Of a stretch of DNA of 64,000 bases, positions 44,819 through 51,917 are shown in pieces. The notes beneath the pieces were generated by a model. The model saw only the letters and a program-made list of their open reading frames with translations. It did not search any database and was not told where the DNA came from. The DNA comes from JABMNT01 sp048262255 (lineage in GTDB: Bacteria > Pseudomonadota > Alphaproteobacteria > Rhodospirillales > Casp-alpha2): assembly GCA_048262255.1 (NCBI GenBank), contig JBLXFH010000001.1, forward strand, positions 1,302,001-1,366,000, given 5' to 3'. Made by a program: the position numbers and the translations under genes. Every line of letters begins with the position of its first letter. Position 1 is the stretch's first letter.

Positions 44819-45844
44819 GGCTTTTTGCAGGTGCAGGCGGATCAGTTCTTCGGCGATCTGCACCGTGTTGAGGGCTGCGCCCTTGCGCAGGTTGTCGGAG
44901 ACGACCCACAGGCTGAGGCCGTTATCAACTGTCGGGTCGGAACGGAGGCGCGACACATAAACGGCATCTTCTCCGGCGCATTCTTGTTGGGTCACGTACC
45001 CACCGTTCTCTCGGTGATCCACAACCACAACGCCAGGTGCCTTTTCAAGTACAGCGCGGGCGGTGTTTTCATCAATCTCGTTCTCAAATTCCAGATTGAT
45101 CGCTTCGCCATGGCCGATAAATACCGGCACACGGACACAGGTCGCCGAGACTTTGATTTTCGGGTCGAGAATTTTTTTCGTCTCGACAACCATTTTCCAT
45201 TCTTCCTTGGTCGAGCCGTCATCCATGAAGACATCGATATGGGGAATGGCGTTGAAGGCGATCTGCTTGGTGAAAATTTCCTGATGCTGCTGCGCCGGCT
45301 GGTTCACATAGATGCCCTTGGTCTGGTTGAACAGTTCATCCATGGCCGCCTTGCCGCCGCCGGACACCGACTGATAGGTCGAAACAACAACGCGCTTGAT
45401 GGTCGCCAGATCATGCAAAGGCTTGAGCGCCACCAGCATCTGAATGGTCGAGCAGTTGGGGTTGGCGATGATACCACGCTTGGTGTAACCGGCAATGGCT
45501 TGCGGGTTTACCTCCGGCACGACAAGCGGAACGTCCGGGTCCATGCGAAACTGCGATGTGTTGTCGATGACAACCGCACCGGCTTTCGCCGCAATGGGAG
45601 CATAGATGGCAGAAACCTTGGCGCCGGGCGAGGACAGCACGATATCGGTACCCTTGAAGTCGAAGGTTTCCAGATTCTCGACTTTCAGGATTTCGTCATC
45701 GCCATAGGAAATTTCCATGCCGACGGAGCGCGGCGAGGCCAGCGCGACTACCTGATCTGCCGGAAACTTCCGGTCCGCCATGATCGATAAAACTTCGCGG
45801 CCGACATTTCCCGTGGCGCCAACGACAGCAACTTTATAACCCAT
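44813..45844 (-). CDS. asd: Aspartate-semialdehyde dehydrogenase
   Basis: 343 residues. It reduces aspartyl phosphate to aspartate semialdehyde, the branch point to Lys, Thr, Met and cell-wall diaminopimelate. NADP loop GATGNVG (9-15), catalytic cysteine C131 (NPNCSTIQ), catalytic histidine H245 (GHGEAIN). Typical length. It is separated from leuB by a 319-bp region that contains a predicted Thr/Lys-rich leader peptide and a terminator hairpin, so it is probably controlled by attenuation. dapF further along the window works in the same Lys/DAP pathway. Confidence 0.97.
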   Translation of the reverse strand: MGYKVAVVGATGNVGREVLSIMADRKFPADQVVALASPRSVGMEISYGDDEILKVENLETFDFKGTDIVLSSPGAKVSAIYAPIAAKAGAVVIDNTSQFRMDPDVPLVVPEVNPQAIAGYTKRGIIANPNCSTIQMLVALKPLHDLATIKRVVVSTYQSVSGGGKAAMDELFNQTKGIYVNQPAQQHQEIFTKQIAFNAIPHIDVFMDDGSTKEEWKMVVETKKILDPKIKVSATCVRVPVFIGHGEAINLEFENEIDENTARAVLEKAPGVVVVDHRENGGYVTQQECAGEDAVYVSRLRSDPTVDNGLSLWVVSDNLRKGAALNTVQIAEELIRLHLQKAA

Positions 45845-45908
45845 TTTTCTTAACTCCTTATTCGTTCGTTTGGCCTGCTAACCCGTAAAGCCCACCTGAA
45901 ACAACGAA

Positions 45909-45930
45909 GGCCCGCGGGGTGTCGCGGGCC
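45909..45930 (-). terminator. Attenuator terminator hairpin before asd
   Basis: On the minus strand GGCCCGCG, six loop bases, CGCGGGCC, then TTCGTTGTTTC. The 8-bp stem is perfect and GC-only, followed by a T-rich run, 64 bp before the asd ATG. The 5' arm can alternatively pair with GCGGGCC at 45952-45958, which begins at the base after the leader peptide stop codon (antiterminator). Confidence 0.7.
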
Positions 45931-45958
45931 GGTTCATAATAAAACACGTTAGGCCCGC

Positions 45959-46075
45959 TTAAAGCGTGGTCGGTTTGGTTTTCTTGGTGGTTTTGGTCAA
46001 GCCCGAGGCGCACGCAACCGTCCGCAGAGCGGGGGCTGTGGTCTTCGACGTGATTTTCAAAACAAAAGTCATCAT
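45959..46075 (-). CDS. Predicted 38-residue Thr/Lys-rich leader peptide of asd
   Basis: An open frame with two adjacent ATG codons (46075 and 46072), preceded by a strong GAGGAAAG ribosome site. The 38-residue product has 11 Thr and 6 Lys, crowded at its end (TKTTKKTKPTTL). It ends at TAA 45961-45959, directly before the GCGGGCC segment that can form an antiterminator with the terminator's 5' arm. The order promoter, leader, antiterminator, terminator, asd is that of classical ribosome-mediated attenuation. The Thr and Lys codons fit end-products of the aspartate family. This is inference from sequence. A longer minus frame over the same DNA (45858-46136) lacks these properties. Confidence 0.7.
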   Translation of the reverse strand: MMTFVLKITSKTTAPALRTVACASGLTKTTKKTKPTTL

Positions 46076-46096
46076 CTTTCCTCGTGTGCGGCGCTA

Positions 46097-46125
46097 GATT
46101 TACCCGCAAACGGTTCCGGATGCAA
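46097..46125 (-). promoter_or_regulatory. Candidate promoter of the asd leader
   Basis: The minus strand reads TTGCAT-N17-TAAATC, 21 bp before the leader ATG and downstream of the leuB stop. The spacing is ideal and the -10 moderate. It would give asd its own transcript apart from leuCDB. Confidence 0.5.
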
Positions 46126-46163
46126 GTTTTCTGCACGCACCCGAAACCCCGTTCGATGACGGA

Positions 46164-47273
46164 TCAGGCCGCCAGTTTATCCAGTTCCTTGGTCACCGCA
46201 TCTCCCATCTGGGTGCAGGAAACGAGCGTCATGCCGGGCTGCATGATGTCGCCAGTGCGCAGGCCGTTGGCCAGCACGTTTTTGACGGCCTGCTCAATGT
46301 AGTCGGCGTCTTCACCCATATCGAAGCTGTAGCGCAGCGTCATCGCGTAGGACAGGATGGTGGCCAATGGATTGGCTTTGTCCTGACCGGCAATATCCGG
46401 GGCGGAGCCGTGTACCGGCTCGTACATGGCTTTGCGGCGACCGTCGCTGTCGGCGGCACCCAAAGAGGCAGACGGCAACATGCCCAATGAGCCGGTCAGC
46501 ATGGCGGCACAATCGGACAGGATATCGCCGAACAGGTTGTCGGTAACGATCACGTCAAACTGTTTCGGCTCGCGCACCAGCTGCATGGCGCAGTTATCGG
46601 CATACATATGCTCAAGCGTGATGTCCGGGTAATCCTTACCGACTTCCGTTGCCACCTGACGCCAGAGCACGCCGGATTCCATCACGTTGGCTTTCTCGAC
46701 CGAGGTCAGTTTCTTGCCGCGCTTGCCAGCCAGATCAAAGGCGGCGCGGACAACGCGCTCAATTTCGGCTTCCGTATAGCGTTGGGTATCGACGGCTTCG
46801 CGAATGCCGTCGGCGTTTGTGTTGATGCCGCGCGGCTGGCCAAAATAAACGCCCGCCGTCAGTTCGCGAACGATCATGATATCGAGGTCCGAAACCAGTT
46901 CGGTTTTCAGGCTGGATGCTTCTGCCAACGCTGGCATGACGGTGGCCGGGCGCAGGTTGGCGAACAAATCCATTTCCTTGCGGATTTTCAGCAAACCCGC
47001 TTCCGGGCGCGCATCGCGGGCCACGTTGTCCCATTTGGGTCCGCCTACGGCACCCAGCAAAACCGCGTCGACGTTCTGTGCCTTCTCTAGGGTTTCGTCG
47101 GCCAGCGAGGTTCCATGCTTGTCGTATGCGGCGCCACCGACAAGGTCTTCGGCGACATCGAAGGATACATGGCGGCGCTTGTCCATCCATTCAATCACGT
47201 GGCGCACTTGCCCCATCACTTCCGGGCCGATGCCGTCACCCGGCAGGAAAAGCATTTTTTTGTTGGAACTCAT
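46164..47273 (-). CDS. leuB: 3-isopropylmalate dehydrogenase
   Basis: 369 residues. It oxidises and decarboxylates 3-isopropylmalate in leucine synthesis. Visible: the N-terminal LPGDGIGPEV, the arginine-bearing RELTAGVYFGQPRG, VTDNLFGDILSD with the metal-binding aspartates, and the NAD motif EPVHGSAPDIAGQDKANP. Normal length. Transcribed after leuC and leuD (55 bp from leuD). Confidence 0.97.
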   Translation of the reverse strand: MSSNKKMLFLPGDGIGPEVMGQVRHVIEWMDKRRHVSFDVAEDLVGGAAYDKHGTSLADETLEKAQNVDAVLLGAVGGPKWDNVARDARPEAGLLKIRKEMDLFANLRPATVMPALAEASSLKTELVSDLDIMIVRELTAGVYFGQPRGINTNADGIREAVDTQRYTEAEIERVVRAAFDLAGKRGKKLTSVEKANVMESGVLWRQVATEVGKDYPDITLEHMYADNCAMQLVREPKQFDVIVTDNLFGDILSDCAAMLTGSLGMLPSASLGAADSDGRRKAMYEPVHGSAPDIAGQDKANPLATILSYAMTLRYSFDMGEDADYIEQAVKNVLANGLRTGDIMQPGMTLVSCTQMGDAVTKELDKLAA

Positions 47274-47328
47274 AAGTGGACTCTTTTCTCTATTCTTTAA
47301 TCTTTATAAACGAAATGTTTGTGGCCGG

Positions 47329-47952
47329 TTAAGCCGTGGTCGCACCGGAAAGCCACGGCTGGCTGGCTTTCTGTTTGTCTTCATAGCTGTCAACCTTGTC
47401 GGCTTTTTGCATGGTCAGACCCACGTCATCGAGTCCATTGAGCAGCAGATACTTCTTGAACTCGTCGATCTCGAATTTCACCTCACCACCATCGGGGCCG
47501 GAAATCGTCTGGCTCTCCAGATCGATGCTCAGCGTCGCATTGGCGCCGCGCTCGGCGTCGTCCATCAGTTCGGCCAGATCTTCCTTGGAAACCTTGATCG
47601 GCAGAATGCCGTTCTTGAAGCAGTTGTTATAGAAGATATCGGCGAAGGAGGTGGAGATCACACAGCGAATGCCGAAATCCAGCAGCGCCCAAGGCGCATG
47701 TTCGCGCGATGAGCCACAACCGAAGTTGTCGCCTGCGACAAGAATTTTGGCGTTGCGATAGGCCGGTTTGTTCAGGACAAAATCCGGGTTCTCGTTGCCG
47801 TCGCGATCATAGCGCATTTCGTCAAACAGGTTCTTGCCGAGGCCCGAGCGTTTGATGGTCTTCAGGAAGTTCTTCGGGATGATCATGTCGGTATCGACGT
47901 TGATCATGTTCATGGGCGCAGCGACGCCTGTCAGTTTGTCAAATTTATCCAT
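47329..47952 (-). CDS. leuD: 3-isopropylmalate dehydratase small subunit
   Basis: 207 residues. The swivelling domain of isopropylmalate isomerase, which pairs with LeuC. Characteristic GVAAPMNMINVDTDMIIPKNFL start region and GDNFGCGSSREHAPWALLDFG with the substrate-binding SSRE loop. Typical length. It lies 17 bp after leuC, so the two subunits are made together. Confidence 0.96.
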   Translation of the reverse strand: MDKFDKLTGVAAPMNMINVDTDMIIPKNFLKTIKRSGLGKNLFDEMRYDRDGNENPDFVLNKPAYRNAKILVAGDNFGCGSSREHAPWALLDFGIRCVISTSFADIFYNNCFKNGILPIKVSKEDLAELMDDAERGANATLSIDLESQTISGPDGGEVKFEIDEFKKYLLLNGLDDVGLTMQKADKVDSYEDKQKASQPWLSGATTA

Positions 47953-47969
47953 CTCTATTCTCCCGAATC

Positions 47970-49373
47970 TTAAATGTCACGGACATCGGCCAGATGACCG
48001 GCAATGGCGGCAGCGGCGGCCATGCCGGGGCTGACCAGATGGGTACGCCCACCAAAGCCCTGACGGCCCTTGAAGTTGCGGTTGGAAGTGGAGGCACAGC
48101 GCTGGCCAGGCTCCAGACGATCATCGTTCATGGCCAGACACATGGAGCAACCGGGATCGCGCCACTCAAAACCCGCTTCCAGCAGAATTTTATCGAGGCC
48201 CTCTTCTTCGGCCTGTTCTTTAACAAGTCCGGAACCCGGTACGACAAGCGCGCGCATGCCTTGGGCGACATGGCGACCCTTGGCGACGGCGGCGGCGGCG
48301 CGAATATCTTCAATGCGGCCATTGGTGCACGATCCGATAAAGACCGTATCAATAACCACATCGCGCATCGGCATGCCAGCGGTCAGCCCCATGTAATCGA
48401 GCGACGCCTGCGCCGCATCCTGTTTGCCGGGGTCGGCATAATCGGCCGGGTTGGGCACGTTGCCGGTAATCGGCGCGACGTCTTCCGGGCTGGTGCCCCA
48501 GGTGACCTGTGGGACGATTTCCGAAACATCCAGAGTGACTTCCTTGTCATAAACCGCGCCGTCATCGGACGGCAGGGATTTCCAGAATTCAACCGCCTGT
48601 TCCCAGTTGCCGGCTTTTGGCGACATGGGACGGCCCATCAGATAATCAAAAGTCGTCTGGTCCGGCGCAATCAGTCCGGCCCGCGCACCGGCTTCAATCG
48701 TCATGTTACAGACTGTCATGCGGCCTTCCATGGACAGGTCGCGGATGGCCTGACCGGCATATTCAATGACATAACCGGTGCCGCCGGCGGTGCCGATCTT
48801 GCCGATGATCGCCAAAACCAGGTCCTTGGCCGTGCAGCCGTCGGGCAGGGCGCCTTCAACGGTGATGCGCATGTTTTTCAGGGGGCTTTGCAGCAGCGTC
48901 TGTGTCGCCAGAACGTGCTCGACTTCCGAGGTGCCGATGCCGAAGGCCAACGAACCGAAGGCGCCGTGTGTCGCCGTGTGGCTATCGCCGCAAACGATGG
49001 TCGTGCCGGGCAGGGTGAAACCCTGTTCCGGGCCAATGATGTGAACAACGCCCTGGCGGATGTCCTGCAGATCGAACAGCGGCACGCCAAACTCCTTGCA
49101 GTTCTTTTGCAGGGTCTCGACCTGAATGCGGCCTTCTTCGTTCTCGATGACCTTGGTGCGATCCGTGGTCGGTACGTTGTGATCGGGAACGGCCAGCGTC
49201 AGGTCCGGGCGGCGGACTTTGCGTCCGGCCATTTTCAGGCCTTCAAAAGCCTGCGGGCTGGTGACTTCATGAACCAGATGACGGTCAATGTAGAGAAGGC
49301 AGGTGCCGTCATCCTGAACCTCGACCAGATGGTTATGCCAAATTTTATCAAACAGCGTTTTTGGACCCGACAT
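47970..49373 (-). CDS. leuC: 3-isopropylmalate dehydratase large subunit
   Basis: A 467-residue aconitase-family subunit that isomerises 2- to 3-isopropylmalate. The [4Fe-4S] ligands are C349 (GSCTNGR), C409 and C412 (DPGCSMCLAMN). CGDSHTATHGAFG (128-140) is the other family hallmark. First gene of leuCDB. Upstream, between rplS and leuC, lie two perfect hairpins that could end the ribosomal message or modulate leuC. Confidence 0.97.
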   Translation of the reverse strand: MSGPKTLFDKIWHNHLVEVQDDGTCLLYIDRHLVHEVTSPQAFEGLKMAGRKVRRPDLTLAVPDHNVPTTDRTKVIENEEGRIQVETLQKNCKEFGVPLFDLQDIRQGVVHIIGPEQGFTLPGTTIVCGDSHTATHGAFGSLAFGIGTSEVEHVLATQTLLQSPLKNMRITVEGALPDGCTAKDLVLAIIGKIGTAGGTGYVIEYAGQAIRDLSMEGRMTVCNMTIEAGARAGLIAPDQTTFDYLMGRPMSPKAGNWEQAVEFWKSLPSDDGAVYDKEVTLDVSEIVPQVTWGTSPEDVAPITGNVPNPADYADPGKQDAAQASLDYMGLTAGMPMRDVVIDTVFIGSCTNGRIEDIRAAAAVAKGRHVAQGMRALVVPGSGLVKEQAEEEGLDKILLEAGFEWRDPGCSMCLAMNDDRLEPGQRCASTSNRNFKGRQGFGGRTHLVSPGMAAAAAIAGHLADVRDI

Positions 49374-49408
49374 GAGACTTCCCTATCACTTGCTCAGCAA
49401 CTCACAAC

Positions 49409-49475
49409 GGGTTGGCACGCCTGTGCCAACCCCACATATACAATATCCCTATCATATGGGTGGCGGGGCCACCCA
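49409..49475 (-). terminator. Two tandem hairpins between rplS and leuC
   Basis: Hairpin 1 is TGGGTGGC-CCC-GCCACCCA-type at 49457-49475, 14 bases past the rplS stop. Hairpin 2 is GGGTTGGCAC-AGGC-GTGCCAACCC at 49409-49432, a perfect 10-bp stem 35 bp before the leuC ATG. Neither has a proper U-run. One may terminate the rpsP-rplS operon, and hairpin 2 might also influence leuC expression. Confidence 0.5.
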
Positions 49476-49488
49476 CACAATATGGATT

Positions 49489-49980
49489 TTAGCCTTTGGC
49501 AGCTGCCGCAGCTGCTTTTTCTTCTGCGGCTTTTGCTTTTTTGGTTTTCTTGGCTTGCCCGGAAGCTTTTTTCAGTTCGGCGGCAACGCGTTTTTCTTCG
49601 TTGGCAACCTTGGCTGCAAACCCGGAAGTCTTTTCCGCAATACGCGCCGCTTTACCTGTCAGGCCACGCAGATAGTACAGTTTGGCACGACGGACAGCAC
49701 CGCGACGCACGACTTCGATGCTTTCGATGGTTGGCGAATAAAGCGGGAATACGCGCTCGACGCCTTCGCCATAGCTCAGTTTGCGCACCGTGAAGGCGGA
49801 GTTGAGGCCGGCATTTTTGCGGGCGATGCAAACGCCTTCAAAAGCCTGGACACGCTCGCGTGTGCCTTCAACAACCTTGACGTTGACTTTCAGCGTATCG
49901 CCGGGGGCGAAAATGGGGGCGCCTGACTCTGGAGTCAGCTTTTCCACTTGCTCTTTATTAATCTCTTCAATGACATTCAT
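49489..49980 (-). CDS. rplS: Ribosomal protein L19 with basic C-terminal extension
   Basis: 163 residues. Residues 1-118 are ordinary L19, at the 30S-50S interface, with FAPGDTLKVNVKVVEGTRERVQAFEGV and the RRGAVRRAKLYYLR end. About 45 further residues (119-163) are helical, lysine- and alanine-rich (ELKKASGQAKKTKKAKAAEEK, then poly-Ala). The early codons contain a perfect hairpin, CTGACTC-TG-GAGTCAG (about 49923-49938). It is last in the rpsP-rimM-trmD-rplS group. Confidence 0.95.
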   Translation of the reverse strand: MNVIEEINKEQVEKLTPESGAPIFAPGDTLKVNVKVVEGTRERVQAFEGVCIARKNAGLNSAFTVRKLSYGEGVERVFPLYSPTIESIEVVRRGAVRRAKLYYLRGLTGKAARIAEKTSGFAAKVANEEKRVAAELKKASGQAKKTKKAKAAEEKAAAAAAKG

Positions 49981-50020
49981 GGTTTTGATCCTTTAGGTCT
50001 AAGGTCTTCAATAAGTAAAA

Positions 50021-50737
50021 TTACACATGGGTTGCGGCGTAATGGGACCATAGGTCCGGCCTGCGCCGTTTCGTGATTTCTTCGGCTTGAGCCTGTCTCC
50101 AGGCCTGAATTTTCTCGTGATGGCCCGAGGTCAAGACCTCAGGAACTGCCCGCCCGTTCCAGACTTGCGGACGGGTGTATTGGGGATATTCCAGCAAACC
50201 GTGTTCAAAACTTTCCTGTTCCAGGCTTTCGGCTTTACCCATAACACCGGGCAACAGCCGGACGCAGGCATCGAGCAGGGTCAACGCCGCCGGTTCGCCA
50301 CCGGACAGGACAAAATCGCCAATGCTGATTTCCTCGATGTCGTGGCAATCCAGAATGCGCTGGTCGAGGCCTTCAAAGCGCCCGCACAACAAGGCGACAC
50401 CGGGACCTGCAACCAGTTCCTGGGCCTTCGCCTGTGTAAAAGTTTGTCCACGTGGCGACAGATAGACCAGAGGCAGTTCCGGGTTTGACGTCCGAACGGA
50501 TTGCAGCGCCCGATCAACGACATCCGGGCGCATGACCATACCGGGGCCACCACCAAACGGCGTATCATCGACGGATTTATGCTTGTCCGTTGCGAAGGAG
50601 CGGATATCGAGCGTCTCCAAAGCCCAGGCGCCATCGCTCAAGCCCTGACCTGCCAGAGACAGGCCAAGCGGCCCCGGAAACATATCCGGGAAGATCGACA
50701 GCACTTTTACGTGCCAGGGGGACTCAAAATTCGTCAT
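50021..50737 (-). CDS. trmD: tRNA (guanine-N1)-methyltransferase
   Basis: A 238-residue SPOUT-fold enzyme that methylates G37 of tRNAs with G36 and so prevents frameshifting. The start is set at ATG 50737 (MTNFESPWHVKVLSIFPDMF), because the frame upstream overlaps rimM and lacks family similarity. FGGGPGMVMRPDV, LSPRGQTFTQAKA and the knot sequence with GDFVLSGGEPAAL are present. It lies 28 bp after rimM and precedes rplS. Confidence 0.95.
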   Translation of the reverse strand: MTNFESPWHVKVLSIFPDMFPGPLGLSLAGQGLSDGAWALETLDIRSFATDKHKSVDDTPFGGGPGMVMRPDVVDRALQSVRTSNPELPLVYLSPRGQTFTQAKAQELVAGPGVALLCGRFEGLDQRILDCHDIEEISIGDFVLSGGEPAALTLLDACVRLLPGVMGKAESLEQESFEHGLLEYPQYTRPQVWNGRAVPEVLTSGHHEKIQAWRQAQAEEITKRRRPDLWSHYAATHV

Positions 50738-50765
50738 TCGCTTAACTTCAAACTGCCTTATGGCC

Positions 50766-51326
50766 TTACCGGCCGCTGTCGTTTCGTTTTGCTTCTTCGT
50801 CCGGTGGGTCCAAAAGCCCGTCAGGCAGGTTGATAACAACCAAGCCCTTGTCTATTTCGACCCGGGGAACGGTCGTCTTGGTGAACGGAACCATAAGGCC
50901 TCCGGGCACCCCGCCCCCGATTTCCAAAACGTCACCCGCGCCAAAATTATCGACGGAACGGATGGTCCCCAGAGTATTGCCTTCCAAATCTTCGGCCCGT
51001 AGTCCGACCAAGTCCGAAAAATAGAACTCGTCTTCTTGCGTGGCAGGAAGGTTCTCCCTCGGGATATAAAGCTGTAACCCTTTCAGTTTCTCTGCCGCTG
51101 TCCGGTCATTGATCCCTTTCATCCTTGCCGTTAACTGGCCTTTTGCCTGGCCGGTTACGCGAAGATCAAAGGTCTGACTTCCGGTTTCGTCGTACAAGGG
51201 GCCGTAATCGGCAATCGCTTCCGGATCAGCGGTAAAGCTCTTGATCCGGATATCGCCTTTAATCCCTCGTGCGCCTGTCACCGCGCCAACGCAAATCAGC
51301 TCCGATGCAGCAGGTTTTGTCACCAT
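50766..51326 (-). CDS. rimM: Ribosome maturation factor RimM
   Basis: 186 residues. Helps assemble the 30S head, working with S19 and S13. N-terminal RimM domain (VGAVTGARGIKGDIRIKSFT) and C-terminal PRC barrel (FYFSDLVGLRAEDLEGNTLGTIRSV... LMVPFTKTTVPRVEIDKGLVV). Normal length. Sits between rpsP and trmD as in most proteobacteria. Confidence 0.95.
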   Translation of the reverse strand: MVTKPAASELICVGAVTGARGIKGDIRIKSFTADPEAIADYGPLYDETGSQTFDLRVTGQAKGQLTARMKGINDRTAAEKLKGLQLYIPRENLPATQEDEFYFSDLVGLRAEDLEGNTLGTIRSVDNFGAGDVLEIGGGVPGGLMVPFTKTTVPRVEIDKGLVVINLPDGLLDPPDEEAKRNDSGR

Positions 51327-51349
51327 CAGGCTATTCCCGAAACCGTGTA

Positions 51350-51832
51350 TTAACTGGCTTCCTTTGCTTCTTCCGGCGCAGCCTCTTCGGCGGCGGCTTC
51401 TTCAGCCGGCGCTTCAGCAGCAGCTTCTTCAGCTGGGGCTTCTTCCTCAGCCGGAGCGGCGGCGGCTTCAGCGGCGGCTTCTGCAGCGGCAGCGGCCTTG
51501 TCTTCCTGTTCTTTCAGACGCTCAAGAGCTTTGGCTTTCGGCTTGTCCTGTTTCGTCTGGTTGGCGGGGACAGCAGGCTTGTCCATCAGGCCGGCATCAC
51601 CGAAAAAGCGGGCGACACGGTCGCTGGGCTGTGCACCAACGGAAATCCAATGCTTTGCGCGTTCTTCCTGAATGACCAGACGATCAGCGCTGTCGCGCGC
51701 CAGCATCGGGTTGTAGGTGCCGATTTTTTCAATGAACTTGCCGTCGCGCGGGCTGCGGGAATCAGCAACAACAATACGATAGAAAGGGCGTTTTTTTGCA
51801 CCGCCCCGGGATAGACGTATTCTCAAAGACAT
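51350..51832 (-). CDS. rpsP: Ribosomal protein S16 with long acidic tail
   Basis: 160 residues. The first ~84 are typical S16 (SLRIRLSRGGAKKRPFYRIVVADSRSPRDGKFIEKIG), a 30S assembly protein. The rest is a charged extension: a lysine-rich linker (about 93-112), then about 48 residues of almost pure Ala and Glu (EEEAPAEEAAAEAPAEE). Extended S16 is known in alphaproteobacteria, but the opposite charge to the basic L19 tail from the same operon is worth noting. First gene of rpsP-rimM-trmD-rplS, 85 bp after ffh. Confidence 0.95.
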   Translation of the reverse strand: MSLRIRLSRGGAKKRPFYRIVVADSRSPRDGKFIEKIGTYNPMLARDSADRLVIQEERAKHWISVGAQPSDRVARFFGDAGLMDKPAVPANQTKQDKPKAKALERLKEQEDKAAAAAEAAAEAAAAPAEEEAPAEEAAAEAPAEEAAAEEAAPEEAKEAS

Positions 51833-51855
51833 AGGGTCTTTTTCCTTTCGTTTTT

Positions 51856-51876
51856 AAAACGTTCAATGAACGTTTT
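51856..51876. terminator. Inverted repeat between ffh and rpsP
   Basis: AAAACGTTC-AAT-GAACGTTTT, a perfect 9-bp stem, in the 85-bp ffh-rpsP gap. It is AT-rich with A/T runs on both sides, so it could be a partial terminator after ffh or part of the rpsP leader. Confidence 0.45.
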
Positions 51877-51917
51877 TTCTTAAAGTGTGTTTAACAAATT
51901 CAATTCAGTCACGGGTC

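Noticed and set aside
45858..46136. A 92-codon minus-strand frame over the asd upstream region
   Set aside because: Out of frame with the leader that has the strong ribosome site and Thr/Lys run, and it reads through the terminator hairpin.
49402..49455. A 17-codon frame before leuC as a possible leucine leader
   Set aside because: Only two Leu codons, no ribosome site, and it overlaps the hairpin itself.
47994..49793. A 599-codon plus-strand frame opposite leuC and rplS
   Set aside because: Antisense to a complete leuC with all three Fe-S cysteines; no family features.
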